Positions 16,717-26,607 of a DNA stretch of 64,000 nt are shown here, piece by piece (within the stretch, counting starts at the first letter, position 1; each line of letters opens with the position of its first letter). The translations under genes were made by a program, and so were the position numbers. The notes beneath the pieces are model-generated. The model was not told the DNA's origin and searched no databases. It was given only the letters and a program-made list of their open reading frames with translations. The stretch is taken from contig JAFKLS010000020.1 in NCBI GenBank assembly GCA_017304675.1, positions 196,724 to 260,723 on the forward strand, in the 5' to 3' direction. Origin of the DNA: Sphingobacteriia bacterium (GTDB lineage Bacteria > Bacteroidota > Bacteroidia > Chitinophagales > Chitinophagaceae).

Positions 16717-18123
16717 CTATTGTTTAATATGTGCTATGTATACCTTATTGGCCAGGCCTTTATTAGTTAACCTGATTTTGTTTGATGGAGATAAAATAAT
16801 ATCCTGCGAAGCACTGGCCTCTTCAACTAAAAGGTTATTGGTTTTAAAAACGGAGCCTATAACAATTTTTTCAGGTAGCTCTATTTCACTGTTGGCATTC
16901 AAAAAAATAAAAAAAAGTTTTCCGGTAAAAGGTTGAATAGCATATATAGCTTTACTGCTAATAAATGCAGTAGGACTTTTATATATTGCCCCGTCCCACT
17001 TTCGTTGTTGTAAATCTGTGCCGTTAAGATTCTCCCATGTAGTTAGCGCTCTTACCAGTTTTAATCTATCCGGAACTTCTGAAATATTTTTATAATCAGG
17101 CATATTACCAGTGCCGCCAAATCTGCCAAACCATACAAAAGCAGAGCCGTTAATAGCCGCTTTTGCAGCAATCAGCCTGTTACTTTCTTCATCAAATACA
17201 TCGGGTGTAGATGAAATAAAAAAACCTTTCCGAAGCAATCCTGAATTGTAAATTTTAGGGTCATCTACAAAATCCGTTCCTTTACTTTCCTGGCTAATAA
17301 TATCAGGAGTTATCTCTTTTTTATCAGCCCTGTTTTCAATCGGCTCAATCCAATCACCAATAATATGATATGGCTCACTGATAAAGTGTGCATTAGCGTT
17401 TATTTTTCTGGCGGCTTTATACAGCTCTTTGTAAAATGCGAGATGACCATCTGTATATGTATCGTAATTTACACTTGTGCTGTTATAATGTGCCCCTCCG
17501 TTTTTGTTTGTCCAGAAAGACAAATTCACCTGTTTTAATACACTTTTTGCTGTATCCCAAAAATCTCCTGTTGGTCGCGGATCGTCCCAGGCAAAACCGG
17601 TAAATTTAAATTTAGGGTTACGTGCTGTTATTCCTGTTACATAGTTCATAATAGAATCCACCGTATAAGTGATTACTTTTTCTTGCTGAAAATCTAACAA
17701 TACTGTAAAGGGGTAAACATTGTTGTTTTTCTTGTTTAACCAAACCCAACCTGTAGCAAGATTATCCGGGAAAGCATGCAGTGTATCTTTAAGAACACAA
17801 TAATTTTCGTAGAACTGTTTTTCTTTTTCGGAATATTTTTTTCGCTGGTCGATTAACCTATTGTAAGTAATGTATTCAGGTGTTTCAATATAAAAACCCA
17901 TTCCGTTAGACAGGCTGTCTAACTCCATTCCAACCTGGTAAAACACATATTCATACCCCATTTGACGGGCATATGCTAAATTTTCATGTGGCTTACCTCT
18001 CCATGAAATACCGTAAAAGTTTCTATAATCAGTTGCTGCAACAGGCAACTGTGCTTGCATTGTTTCATTTAACGAAAACACTATTAAGCTAACTAAGAGA
18101 AACTTTTTTTTCAAGAAGCTCAT
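16717..18123 (-). CDS. Secreted protein of unknown function in exopolysaccharide locus, possibly TIM-barrel glycosidase-like
   Basis: The 468-residue protein has a signal peptide ending near MQAQ. The body shows features that suggest a TIM-barrel carbohydrate-active fold: YGISWRGKPHENLAYARQMGYEYVFYQ near the N-terminus, FTGFAWDDPRP in the middle and a SQESKGTDF segment. A beta-rich C-terminus follows (about 395-468). I cannot place it in a named family. Its start overlaps the upstream glycosyltransferase by 35 bp, so it is embedded in the operon. Being exported and made with the polysaccharide machinery, it may trim or modify the polymer outside the cytoplasm. That role is inference. Confidence 0.7.
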   Translation of the reverse strand: MSFLKKKFLLVSLIVFSLNETMQAQLPVAATDYRNFYGISWRGKPHENLAYARQMGYEYVFYQVGMELDSLSNGMGFYIETPEYITYNRLIDQRKKYSEKEKQFYENYCVLKDTLHAFPDNLATGWVWLNKKNNNVYPFTVLLDFQQEKVITYTVDSIMNYVTGITARNPKFKFTGFAWDDPRPTGDFWDTAKSVLKQVNLSFWTNKNGGAHYNSTSVNYDTYTDGHLAFYKELYKAARKINANAHFISEPYHIIGDWIEPIENRADKKEITPDIISQESKGTDFVDDPKIYNSGLLRKGFFISSTPDVFDEESNRLIAAKAAINGSAFVWFGRFGGTGNMPDYKNISEVPDRLKLVRALTTWENLNGTDLQQRKWDGAIYKSPTAFISSKAIYAIQPFTGKLFFIFLNANSEIELPEKIVIGSVFKTNNLLVEEASASQDIILSPSNKIRLTNKGLANKVYIAHIKQ

Positions 18124-19204
18124 TATAAACTTTTATGGTTTCACCGGCAATATGCTTCCAGTTATACCTTGTCATATCGTATTTTCTATCCTGCAACGCA
18201 GAAGTGTTATTTTTAAATGTTAACAGTTTTCGGGCTAAAGCATTTACATCACCTGTTGTAAAATAATCATCCTCTAAAAGTTGTACCTGCAGATTGGCTT
18301 TAATGTTTGATGCGAGAATGGGCAAACCATAAGACATTGCTTCCAATAGCGATATAGGTAACCCTTCATAATACGAAGGCAAAACAAATAATGCAGCATT
18401 AGCAAACAATTGATTCAACGTATTCCCTTTTACAAAACCGGGCAATATTACGCCTGCCTCCTTTGCCTGCTTTTTTAAAGATTCGGAGTATGCCGTTGCA
18501 TGATCTGCATCGCCGGCAATTACCAACTTGTATGGCGTACCTTTAAATACCTGCTGATACGCTTTTATCAAATAATCGAACCCTTTCTCGGGTACAAATC
18601 TTCCCAAAGAAAAAATATACATTCCTTTTATAAGGCCTAGTTCCTGCAATATCTTATCATCGTTACTTAATTCAGGTTTAATAACTCCATTAGGTATTAC
18701 TACAGCATTCGAAAAATTATACTTCAGCTGTAATTGTTCTTTTATGTCTTCAGAAATAACGATCAATTTATTTGCAAAACGAACGCCAGACCATTCGCCT
18801 AATTTCAATATTGTTTTGGCCAGTTTACCCCATTTCTTCCTTTCATAATCCGGGCCATGGTGTGTTACTACTGTTTTCATTCCCAAAAAACGTGCAACAG
18901 GTGTTATTATGCTTGGTCCAATTGCATGTATATGAACAATATCCGGCTTCTTTATAAATGCATATAAAATGCCCAATAGCGAATGAACAAAAGCTTCAAG
19001 CGATTTATGTTTAGGTGCATAAATTGTTTTCAAGTGTACTCCATTATATTGAATGTCTTTTTTCTTAACGTAACAAGATCTTCCTATAACTGTAACATCT
19101 ATGCTTCCATTTTGTGAAATGAGAGGATACAGATGTTCACAATGAGATTCAACACCTCCCATAATATTTGGAATGCCCCTTGTTCCTATTACAATCACTT
19201 TCAT
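18089..19204 (-). CDS. Glycosyltransferase family 4
   Basis: The 371-residue GT-B enzyme begins MKVIVIGTRGIPNIMGGVESH, an N-terminus seen in GT4 enzymes with the DUF1972-like domain. The donor-binding half has IFSLGRFVPEKGFDYLIKA and the E-x7-E motif in YYEGLPISLLEAMSYG. It is cytoplasmic or membrane-associated and would add a sugar to the lipid-linked repeat unit. Its start overlaps the previous gene's stop by ATGA (4 bp), and its 3' end overlaps the following gene by 35 bp, so translation is probably coupled. Sugar specificity is unknown. Confidence 0.92.
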   Translation of the reverse strand: MKVIVIGTRGIPNIMGGVESHCEHLYPLISQNGSIDVTVIGRSCYVKKKDIQYNGVHLKTIYAPKHKSLEAFVHSLLGILYAFIKKPDIVHIHAIGPSIITPVARFLGMKTVVTHHGPDYERKKWGKLAKTILKLGEWSGVRFANKLIVISEDIKEQLQLKYNFSNAVVIPNGVIKPELSNDDKILQELGLIKGMYIFSLGRFVPEKGFDYLIKAYQQVFKGTPYKLVIAGDADHATAYSESLKKQAKEAGVILPGFVKGNTLNQLFANAALFVLPSYYEGLPISLLEAMSYGLPILASNIKANLQVQLLEDDYFTTGDVNALARKLLTFKNNTSALQDRKYDMTRYNWKHIAGETIKVYNELLEKKVSLS

Positions 19205-20280
19205 GCAGCGGCTTCTATTAGTTGCTGATACTTTCTGCGAAATTGCTCTACTGAATAGTTGTTTTGTAAATGCACTTTACTGTTTTTACCCATCCATTGC
19301 CGTTTGGGTTCATCAACAATGAGCGTACTTACAGCTGCAATTATTTCAGGTACGTTTTTTACTGTAGTTAAATACCCGGTAGTTTCATGAATTACTAATT
19401 CATTATTATCTCCCACATTAGTGGCTACAACGGGCAGGTTGGCATTCATAGCCTCCATAATAGAATTGCTCGTGCCTTCAAAAATAGAAGTGGACAAATA
19501 AATATCTGCTTCATCTAACAATTCGGAAATATTACCTGGATTGATATAAATTTTTACTACTGACTCCAAATTTAATTCTGCAATCTGATTACGGATCTCT
19601 TTTTCCAATGCCCCATATCCAACAACCAGATATTGTATGTTAGCATATATTTTACTTACCTGATGAATAACACGTAATGCCGTATCATAATCTTTTTGTG
19701 GCACAAAACGGCCAACCGAAATAATGCGAACAATATTATCTTTTTTTTGTTTTGGTGTATAAGCGGTAATATGCTCAAAACAATTAGGTATCACCACCAT
19801 TTTGTTGTTCATAAAACCACGCTGTTCAAAATAACGTTTGCCAGAAAAACAGTTTAAAATCGTTTTTGTAGAAAAAAAATTACACAGGTAACGCTCTATT
19901 ATTGATTTTACAGGTGGCAGATATGCATTTCGTACACCAGGATATATATGTTGTATACCTGATAAACGCGCTGTTAGCACAGCGAAAAGGTTAGCGGCGG
20001 TAAGGTAACTGAAAATGTATTCTATTTTGTTTTGTTTGATATATGTATAGAACCTGTATATTCTTAATAAGAGATTCCCATTGAATGCAGTATAGTTAAC
20101 ATTTGAGCTCTCAGAAAGTAATTGCAGGTATTTAGGTTCCTGGTGCTTTGCATTCAAAACAATATAATGTACGTTATAAAGTTCGTTTAATGATTTGGCC
20201 AGCAATACAGATTGTTTTTCTGCACCACCGCTTGTAAGGTTCTTTACCACTAATAGAACTTCTTTTTTATGAAACTGCAT
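19201..20280 (-). CDS. Glycosyltransferase family 4
   Basis: The 359-residue GT-B enzyme has LVVKNLTSGGAEKQSVLLAKSL at the N-terminus, ISVGRFVPQKDYDTALRVI in the donor half and the E-x7-E motif in IFEGTSNSIMEAMNANLPVV. It is one of four GT4 enzymes in the locus. Its stop overlaps the next gene by 4 bp. A 97-bp gap separates it from the preceding glycosyltransferase, the largest gap in the middle of the operon, but no terminator is seen there. Confidence 0.92.
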   Translation of the reverse strand: MQFHKKEVLLVVKNLTSGGAEKQSVLLAKSLNELYNVHYIVLNAKHQEPKYLQLLSESSNVNYTAFNGNLLLRIYRFYTYIKQNKIEYIFSYLTAANLFAVLTARLSGIQHIYPGVRNAYLPPVKSIIERYLCNFFSTKTILNCFSGKRYFEQRGFMNNKMVVIPNCFEHITAYTPKQKKDNIVRIISVGRFVPQKDYDTALRVIHQVSKIYANIQYLVVGYGALEKEIRNQIAELNLESVVKIYINPGNISELLDEADIYLSTSIFEGTSNSIMEAMNANLPVVATNVGDNNELVIHETTGYLTTVKNVPEIIAAVSTLIVDEPKRQWMGKNSKVHLQNNYSVEQFRRKYQQLIEAAA

Positions 20281-20377
20281 AAACCTATCGTCAATAAATT
20301 TTATGTTACCAGATGTTTTCTGCCAAATTTGTTGATATCATACCTTTTAACAATGTACCTGTATTTACAATCATTAT

Positions 20378-21484
20378 TTAACTAAGGGAACCAGAATACA
20401 GCATATAATATTTATTCGCACATTCATCAATAGAGAAGTTGCGTTCATACAGCTTAATAATCTCTTTTGTTTGTATAAATTTTTTCCGATCAATAAAGCT
20501 TTGTATTGCATGAATATAATTTTCTTCAGAAAAATCCGGAGATACAAAACCGGTAACCCCATTCGTAATAATATCAACCACTCCGCTTACCGGCGTGCTA
20601 ATAACGGGGCATCCGCAGGAAAGCGCTTCTATCAGGGAAATGGGCATTCCTTCATATAAAGAAGAAAGGCAAAAAGCATCACAAAGCATATAATAGTCTG
20701 AAACATTTTTTTGAGGCCCTACAAAATGCACCCCTGCACCTGCCATTTGTTTAAGTGTATTACCGAGAACTGAATTATTATAACCATCTCCTACAATAAG
20801 GAGCGATACAGCTTTTCCCTGCTCGTTTAATTTATTAACCGAGTTTATTAATAACCCTAAATTTTTTACTTCGCTGCACCTTGCCACATTTAACAAAATG
20901 ATTGAATCGACTGAAGTTTCCCTGATATTTTCAATAAAATTTTTTACGCTCTCATATTGATCGCTTTTTTTAGTAGCTGCCCTCCCATTATAAATCATCT
21001 TATCATTATTCAACCCTGTAAACATTCTGAAAGACTCTCTATTGGAGGGTGAGATTGTTGCAACCTGTACACGGTTAAGCTTCACCAGTTTTAAAAACAA
21101 CCACCGCATTTTTGGAGGCAGCCCCTGTTCAGCTTTACTATGAAGTGTAAAAACATATTTTGGTTTTCTGTAACGCAGCATGGTAAAAAGCAGGTAATGG
21201 GCCACACAATGCACGTGTACTATATCTGGTTTTATTGCCCTTACAAGCTTGTGCAAGGTGACAATGTACCTGATGTTAAACCCATCACCAAACGATAGCT
21301 TAATATGCTTTACGGTATTTGAAATTTCGTGACTATAAAAATCTTCATTATGCTCCGTTCTGTTTTTAAGTGTTACCAGAACAACATCGTTAGCAGTAGA
21401 TGCTGCAAGTTTGTTGGTTAGGTCAACCACCAGGCGTTCTGCTCCGCCGGGGCTTAATGAATGTATAACCTGTAAAATCTTCAT
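20378..21484 (-). CDS. Glycosyltransferase family 4
   Basis: The ATG at 21484 is preferred over the TTG two codons upstream and gives 368 residues. It opens MKILQVIHSLSPGGAERLVVDL, typical of GT4 acceptor domains, and has LLNVARCSEVKNLGLLINS and the E-x7-E motif in LYEGMPISLIEALSCGCPV in the donor half. It starts 7 bases after the stop of the WbsX-like gene. The role is sugar addition to the repeat unit. The donor is not predictable from sequence. Confidence 0.92.
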   Translation of the reverse strand: MKILQVIHSLSPGGAERLVVDLTNKLAASTANDVVLVTLKNRTEHNEDFYSHEISNTVKHIKLSFGDGFNIRYIVTLHKLVRAIKPDIVHVHCVAHYLLFTMLRYRKPKYVFTLHSKAEQGLPPKMRWLFLKLVKLNRVQVATISPSNRESFRMFTGLNNDKMIYNGRAATKKSDQYESVKNFIENIRETSVDSIILLNVARCSEVKNLGLLINSVNKLNEQGKAVSLLIVGDGYNNSVLGNTLKQMAGAGVHFVGPQKNVSDYYMLCDAFCLSSLYEGMPISLIEALSCGCPVISTPVSGVVDIITNGVTGFVSPDFSEENYIHAIQSFIDRKKFIQTKEIIKLYERNFSIDECANKYYMLYSGSLS

Positions 21485-21491
21485 CTTCAAA

Positions 21492-22589
21492 CTAAATGAA
21501 CAACTTCTCTTTTAAAACGTTCAGAAAGCCATGGCCATGCTTTAAATCAGGTTCTACATAATTCCCTTCTGCCCATTCATTCCAGGAACGCAAAAAAAGT
21601 ATTTTTTTATCTGCTGGCTTATGGGCAACAAGCTCCAATGCCCGGTCTACGTGTTTGCCAAAAAGTGCAGGAGTTGCGCCGGTGTAAATCACCGCCCTTC
21701 TCCCGCCACGAGGAGAACGATCCCATTGCGGAATCAATGAAGGATAGGCATTATCAAGCTTATCATAATCTGTAAACAGTTCTTCAATAATGTCTTCATA
21801 AGAATATTTATCTAAAAACACCGACGGGAACCTTTCACGTATCTTATGTACCAATAATTTTTTCCACTTACCTTTTACTCTTGATTCTGCCACCCAGAGA
21901 TTTCCCGGTGCAATAGCATCAAAACCTAAATCGAGTATTTTCTGATTGTTTTCAATCCATCCGGCAGATAATCCAACAAAATGAATACCTTCTAATCCAT
22001 TCTCTTTTGCCAATCGTTGCCATGTATTCATAAATAAGGATGCATCAGGAATATCGAGTGGCGCATATACCATGAACAAAGGTTTATTTTCCACTCGTAT
22101 GTATCTTTTATCCTGAAAGGCGGGCAATACATTTATAAAATGCTGAATATAATCCTGTTCTCCCGGGTACAACTGCTCAATCATGATAGTCCTTTCCTTA
22201 CGCTTTACTTCACTACTCCATGTATGTGTGGCCCAGGTATGGTTTGCCCATCCAAGACAAAAGGGGAAATCGGGCTTTCCGCTTGCCAGTACTTCATTAA
22301 AAGGCCTTTCCAATGCTCTTTTACCGTTACCAAACCAATAATGCCAATACATAAACCCTTCAACACCTGCATTACGGGCCATTTCAGCCTGCGCTTCTCT
22401 TACTTCTGCTAATCGTAAATCATAATAGCCCAAATCTGCTGGCACTCTTGGTTGATAATGGCCTTTGAAAAGCGGTTTTGCTTTTCCAACATTGGTCCAC
22501 TCAGTAAAACCTTTTCCCCACCATAAATCATTTGCTTCGAAAGGATGAAATTGTGGTAAATAAAATGCAATAACTCTTGCTTTTTTCAT
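21492..22589 (-). CDS. WbsX-like / glycoside hydrolase family 99-like protein
   Basis: The 365-residue protein has the family hallmark N-terminus (AFYLPQFHPFEANDLWWGKGFTEW is conserved, followed by PLFKGHYQPRVPADLGYYDL). FMYWHYWFGNGKRALERP and the C-terminal LRSWNEWAEGNYVEPD complete the pattern. This family (Glyco_tran_WbsX) is frequent in O-antigen and exopolysaccharide loci and is related in fold to GH99 endo-mannosidases. Whether it hydrolyses or transfers is unsettled for the family. No signal peptide is visible, which suggests a cytoplasmic location. Confidence 0.88.
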   Translation of the reverse strand: MKKARVIAFYLPQFHPFEANDLWWGKGFTEWTNVGKAKPLFKGHYQPRVPADLGYYDLRLAEVREAQAEMARNAGVEGFMYWHYWFGNGKRALERPFNEVLASGKPDFPFCLGWANHTWATHTWSSEVKRKERTIMIEQLYPGEQDYIQHFINVLPAFQDKRYIRVENKPLFMVYAPLDIPDASLFMNTWQRLAKENGLEGIHFVGLSAGWIENNQKILDLGFDAIAPGNLWVAESRVKGKWKKLLVHKIRERFPSVFLDKYSYEDIIEELFTDYDKLDNAYPSLIPQWDRSPRGGRRAVIYTGATPALFGKHVDRALELVAHKPADKKILFLRSWNEWAEGNYVEPDLKHGHGFLNVLKEKLFI

Positions 22590-22631
22590 AATCTATACAA
22601 CTTTATTAAGCATAACCTAACACTACTATTG

Positions 22632-23816
22632 TTAAACAATCTGCAATCTGAGTTTTTCTTCTGATGCAATACTATGAGCAAACCAGGAATTCATTACCAA
22701 ATAAGAAATGACCAGGAAAGCAAACACAAAAGTGTTGATGGAATTATTATTGCCAAAAGCGCAACCCCAACTTCCGATCATGATAATAGAACGGTCTTTT
22801 AACGAATAGCGTTGTAAACATTTAAAAGATATAACGAGCTCTAAAAAGACTTTTAAACCACCTACAATCCAACCCCACCATGCAATAGTTAACAGGATCC
22901 CGTTTTCAAGAGAAAACTCCGTTCCCGGCATATAAATTATGCGGCCTCCCACCAAAATATCCTGCATATTCCATCGCTGGCTGGCAAAGAAGATATAACT
23001 CATTACCCTGGTAGCCGATGATTCGTCTTCGAGATTATTCTTTTCCGCTAACCGTCCAAAGATTTGCGAATTGTCCTGCAGCAGCATAACAATATCGCTT
23101 AAGAAGAAACCATAAATAAACACACCTAACAAAATTGGTATTAGAGGATTGCTGTTATAAAAAAATAAACGGTATAAAAGTAATGCTCCCCAGAGTAACA
23201 TTGCCCATCTCGAATTAAAACAAATTAAAGCATATGTACCTAAAATCAACAGCCCAACCCTAATGTATTTATTCATAAATGTATTGACAAGTATGAATGA
23301 AAGCATTATTAGAACAACATTAGCGGCAAATAACGGATGTTGCATTAGGCCCTGCGCCCTGAATTTTGTATTGTCTAAAAAAGAGTTGAGTTCCTGTTCA
23401 TTTATTTTACCAAAATCGAAGAAATGCGATCTTGCATTTCGTTCTAAAGCAGCAATCAGGCAATGCATCACAAAGAATCCTATAAAACAAAAAACAACGT
23501 ATCGCTGTAAAATGTACTCTCGGCCAATTATTAGCAAGAAAACAATGAACATCCATTTTAAAGATTCCCATAATACTTTGGTATTATCCGGCAATATTAA
23601 ATGTAAAAAAAAGCCAAGTAACATAACCCCAATATACATTCGCTCATACTTGCTGCTCTTGTTATAGCAATATGGCAGCAGCATGAAAACACTTAGCAAA
23701 TAGGTGCAATTATCAACCCACCCCATCAGCGTAGAGCCCAATATCAAAAAAGGGAGTGCAATATTACTAGCAAGAAGCACCACAACACAAAGCCCGAATA
23801 AGTGTTCACGTTTCAT
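22632..23816 (-). CDS. Wzy-like O-antigen/exopolysaccharide polymerase
   Basis: The 394-residue protein is very hydrophobic, with about ten predicted membrane segments and a larger polar loop around residues 245-300 (DNSQIFGRLAEKNNLEDESSATRVMSY), the layout of Wzy polymerases and O-antigen ligases. Sequence conservation in this family is low, so the call rests on topology and on position between glycosyltransferases and the flippase. It would join lipid-linked repeat units in the periplasm. Confidence 0.78.
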   Translation of the reverse strand: MKREHLFGLCVVVLLASNIALPFLILGSTLMGWVDNCTYLLSVFMLLPYCYNKSSKYERMYIGVMLLGFFLHLILPDNTKVLWESLKWMFIVFLLIIGREYILQRYVVFCFIGFFVMHCLIAALERNARSHFFDFGKINEQELNSFLDNTKFRAQGLMQHPLFAANVVLIMLSFILVNTFMNKYIRVGLLILGTYALICFNSRWAMLLWGALLLYRLFFYNSNPLIPILLGVFIYGFFLSDIVMLLQDNSQIFGRLAEKNNLEDESSATRVMSYIFFASQRWNMQDILVGGRIIYMPGTEFSLENGILLTIAWWGWIVGGLKVFLELVISFKCLQRYSLKDRSIIMIGSWGCAFGNNNSINTFVFAFLVISYLVMNSWFAHSIASEEKLRLQIV

Positions 23817-23828
23817 TAGTAAGTAATC

Positions 23829-25001
23829 TTATAAAGCCGGTTGTTGATTAGATAAAATGTTCTTGTATAAAGCAAATATTGTGTTACAATAGTTTTCGTT
23901 GGTACAACGTTCCACTGCTATTTTTGAGGCCTGTTGTATTTTTTTTTCATATTGTTCAGTATTGGCAATAGACGCTGTTAAAAGCATTTGCCTGCCCATT
24001 TGAACAGCATCGTTGAACAAGTAGCCGCCTTTTGTTGTACTGATGATTTCTTTTGTGCCCCCTTTATTACGGCCAATAACCAGGCAACCTTTAAAAGTGG
24101 CTTCAATAGTCATTCTGCCCAAGCCTTCAAAACGAGATGCCACTATTAAAGCTGTTGCATCTTCCATTAAATTTACCACATCATGCCTGTGATCCTGAAA
24201 TTCGATACGGTCTTTGCATTTTAGTTCCCGTACAATCATTTGCAATTTTTCATAATACAGTTTATTATGAATCTTTCCCACGATAAGCAGCTTATAGTTG
24301 CTTAGCTGATCAGCAACATTTGCAAATCCTTTTATCACATCTTCAATATTCTTTTCCGGCGAAATGCGGTTGGCGCATAAAAAGAAAGGCTGCTTATGAT
24401 GTTTGTACACAGTATCATTTTGCGGTAAAATACCATCCCAAATAGCCTTAGCATTTTTTGAATATTCCAGGTTAAAATAGCGCAGGATATCTTCTGTAAT
24501 AGCTACTACGTTCGTGGCGGCAGCAATTTTTTTGAACCGGTGTTTAGAAGGCATAATATGCCAACCAAAATCCTTGGTTTGATATTCTCTTAAGTGAAGC
24601 AAATGAGGAATATTTTTTTTAATACAGTATTCTGCCACATAATAAAAAACACCAACATTAGTGTGTACAATATCCGGATTGTGTTTTTTAATAAGGAGTT
24701 TAATTTCCCTGTTGCTCTTATACAACTTGAATAATTTTCGCGTTAAGCGAAAGGGAAATTTTGCTATGTGCCCATACCCTTCTTCCATTGAGTGTTGTGG
24801 GTAAATGGCCATTTCTGCTTCAAAGAATTCAACGATACATTTTTGTGATATCAAATAATCAACAAAATCTTTATTAACATTATTCCTGCTAACCAATACT
24901 ATGGGTTCACACCCTTTAGAAAGCATGCCATCTACTATAACTTTAAATGAGATTGTAGATCCCGCCATCATCGTAGAGCCAAGTACATATAATACTCTCA
25001 T
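23829..25001 (-). CDS. Glycosyltransferase family 4
   Basis: The 390-residue GT-B enzyme has VLGSTMMAGSTISFKVIVDGM at the N-terminus, FLCANRISPEKNIEDVIKGFA in the donor half and an E-x7-E-like motif in RFEGLGRMTIEATFKGCLVI. Its ATG overlaps the flippase stop as ATGA, so translation is probably coupled. Of the locus enzymes it lies nearest the flippase. Sugar specificity is unknown. Confidence 0.9.
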   Translation of the reverse strand: MRVLYVLGSTMMAGSTISFKVIVDGMLSKGCEPIVLVSRNNVNKDFVDYLISQKCIVEFFEAEMAIYPQHSMEEGYGHIAKFPFRLTRKLFKLYKSNREIKLLIKKHNPDIVHTNVGVFYYVAEYCIKKNIPHLLHLREYQTKDFGWHIMPSKHRFKKIAAATNVVAITEDILRYFNLEYSKNAKAIWDGILPQNDTVYKHHKQPFFLCANRISPEKNIEDVIKGFANVADQLSNYKLLIVGKIHNKLYYEKLQMIVRELKCKDRIEFQDHRHDVVNLMEDATALIVASRFEGLGRMTIEATFKGCLVIGRNKGGTKEIISTTKGGYLFNDAVQMGRQMLLTASIANTEQYEKKIQQASKIAVERCTNENYCNTIFALYKNILSNQQPAL

Positions 25002-26542
25002 CTTAATCTAAATGATATTTTTTCCAGTATTTTACCTTGCACCCTATTCACCAGCATGGCCCGTTCGGTTTTGTTCAGCCCTATTAATAACACACAACCA
25101 AGCGTTGTGGCAAAACATACCAATGCACAAGTAATTGTTCCAACAATTGTATCAGGCAAAGCCTTTATAAATAGCCTGGATAAAACATATGCAGGTACAG
25201 CCGTGATTGCTACAGGAAGAAAAATATGCGTACAATAATATTTAATTGATAGCCCAACTTGTCTTTGAGCAATAAACATTCTCAGCCACTGTGCCAGTAT
25301 ATAAATAACTATCAGAAGGATCATTGAATAGTAAGCCGGCGCTTTGCATTTGAAAACAATGTAACAAAGAGGGATAAACAGCAATGTAGCAGAGCCAATA
25401 ACTATTTCGTATTTTTTTACATTGCCGGTAGCCTGTATTAATACTGTAATTGGTTGCTCAAAAACATTCACCAAAGAAAACACCAATACCAGTTGCGAGA
25501 ATATGATCATTTCCTGCGTTACCTGCGCTGCACCCAACCATATTGGCAACACTTTATTCATTAAAACAATTAGCGGCAGGGTTATGATAAGCAGTAAATA
25601 AAAAGAGAATTTTGTACTGCTATAAACGAGTTTGTACAAATATTCATAATCGCCTTTAGCATAGCTTTTAATAATTCTTGGGCGAACAGCCATATAGAAA
25701 TTGGTACTGAACGAAGCTACAATTACATTCATCTTATCCGCAATGGCTTTTGCTGCGTTAACAACCGGTCCAAAGAAAATATTCAGAATAACCGCTTGCC
25801 CCTGAAAGTTTAGAATAGTGGTAATACTGCCAAACAGGTTCCACCCAATATAAGAGAGGAGTTGTTTAAAAAGGTTTTTATCCCAATAGAACCTGAATTT
25901 ACACCCGTTCAACTTAAAATAACAATAACCTATATAGCCTAATGTTACCATAAAAATGGCCAACGTGTTTAGGCCTCCGTATGTTAATAGCTTATCTAAG
26001 GGTGATATATATAAAGAATAGGCAAAAAGTAGTTTTAAAGATACTTCTATTAAGCTCATATATGCATAAATACTCATGCGCTCATATGCAATAATGGAAG
26101 ACATGTAGGGTATGCTTATTAAGTTTAAAATGAAACTTAGAGCTGAAAAAAGAAGCAGCCATTTTGCTATATTCTGCCGTTGAACTGGTATTACTAAGAA
26201 ATGTTCTATTATTTTATTGCCCGCAAATACCGAAGCAAAGAGAATAATTAAAGCAAGCATCCAAAAAACCGTAAGCATCATGCTAAACACTTTGTTATAC
26301 CTGTTAATATCGCCTTTCCCTAATTCAAAAGTCAAGAATCGTTGGGTAGCAGATACCATTGCACCATTAAGCATACCCAAAAAACCAATAAGTCCCGCAA
26401 TAACATTAAAAACACCAAAATCCTCCACCCCAAGTATTTGCAGGGTAATTCTCGTAGTAAAAAGTGATACAATTGTTACTACAATCATCCTGAAATACAG
26501 GAAAAGTGTATTCTTAAAAATCGTATTATCTTTTTGATTCAA
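24998..26542 (-). CDS. Wzx-like polysaccharide flippase
   Basis: The 514-residue integral membrane protein has about 14 hydrophobic helices and the MOP-superfamily N-terminus NTLFLYFRMIVVTIVSLFTTRITLQILGVEDFGVFNV. It would flip lipid-linked repeat units to the periplasm. The best start is TTG at 26542 (MNQKDNTIFKN), because it places the conserved KNTLFLYFRM at the usual distance. The next Met is residue 19 and would cut into TM1. No in-frame ATG is seen shortly upstream. The gene lies 65 bases after the tyrosine kinase stop. Confidence 0.88.
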   Translation of the reverse strand: MNQKDNTIFKNTLFLYFRMIVVTIVSLFTTRITLQILGVEDFGVFNVIAGLIGFLGMLNGAMVSATQRFLTFELGKGDINRYNKVFSMMLTVFWMLALIILFASVFAGNKIIEHFLVIPVQRQNIAKWLLLFSALSFILNLISIPYMSSIIAYERMSIYAYMSLIEVSLKLLFAYSLYISPLDKLLTYGGLNTLAIFMVTLGYIGYCYFKLNGCKFRFYWDKNLFKQLLSYIGWNLFGSITTILNFQGQAVILNIFFGPVVNAAKAIADKMNVIVASFSTNFYMAVRPRIIKSYAKGDYEYLYKLVYSSTKFSFYLLLIITLPLIVLMNKVLPIWLGAAQVTQEMIIFSQLVLVFSLVNVFEQPITVLIQATGNVKKYEIVIGSATLLFIPLCYIVFKCKAPAYYSMILLIVIYILAQWLRMFIAQRQVGLSIKYYCTHIFLPVAITAVPAYVLSRLFIKALPDTIVGTITCALVCFATTLGCVLLIGLNKTERAMLVNRVQGKILEKISFRLR

Positions 26543-26607
26543 ATTGAGAGATGTTAAGTTTAATTTTAAGCTTCTCTTTTATAAGAGGCCCCTCAAGCGC
26601 TTGCCTG

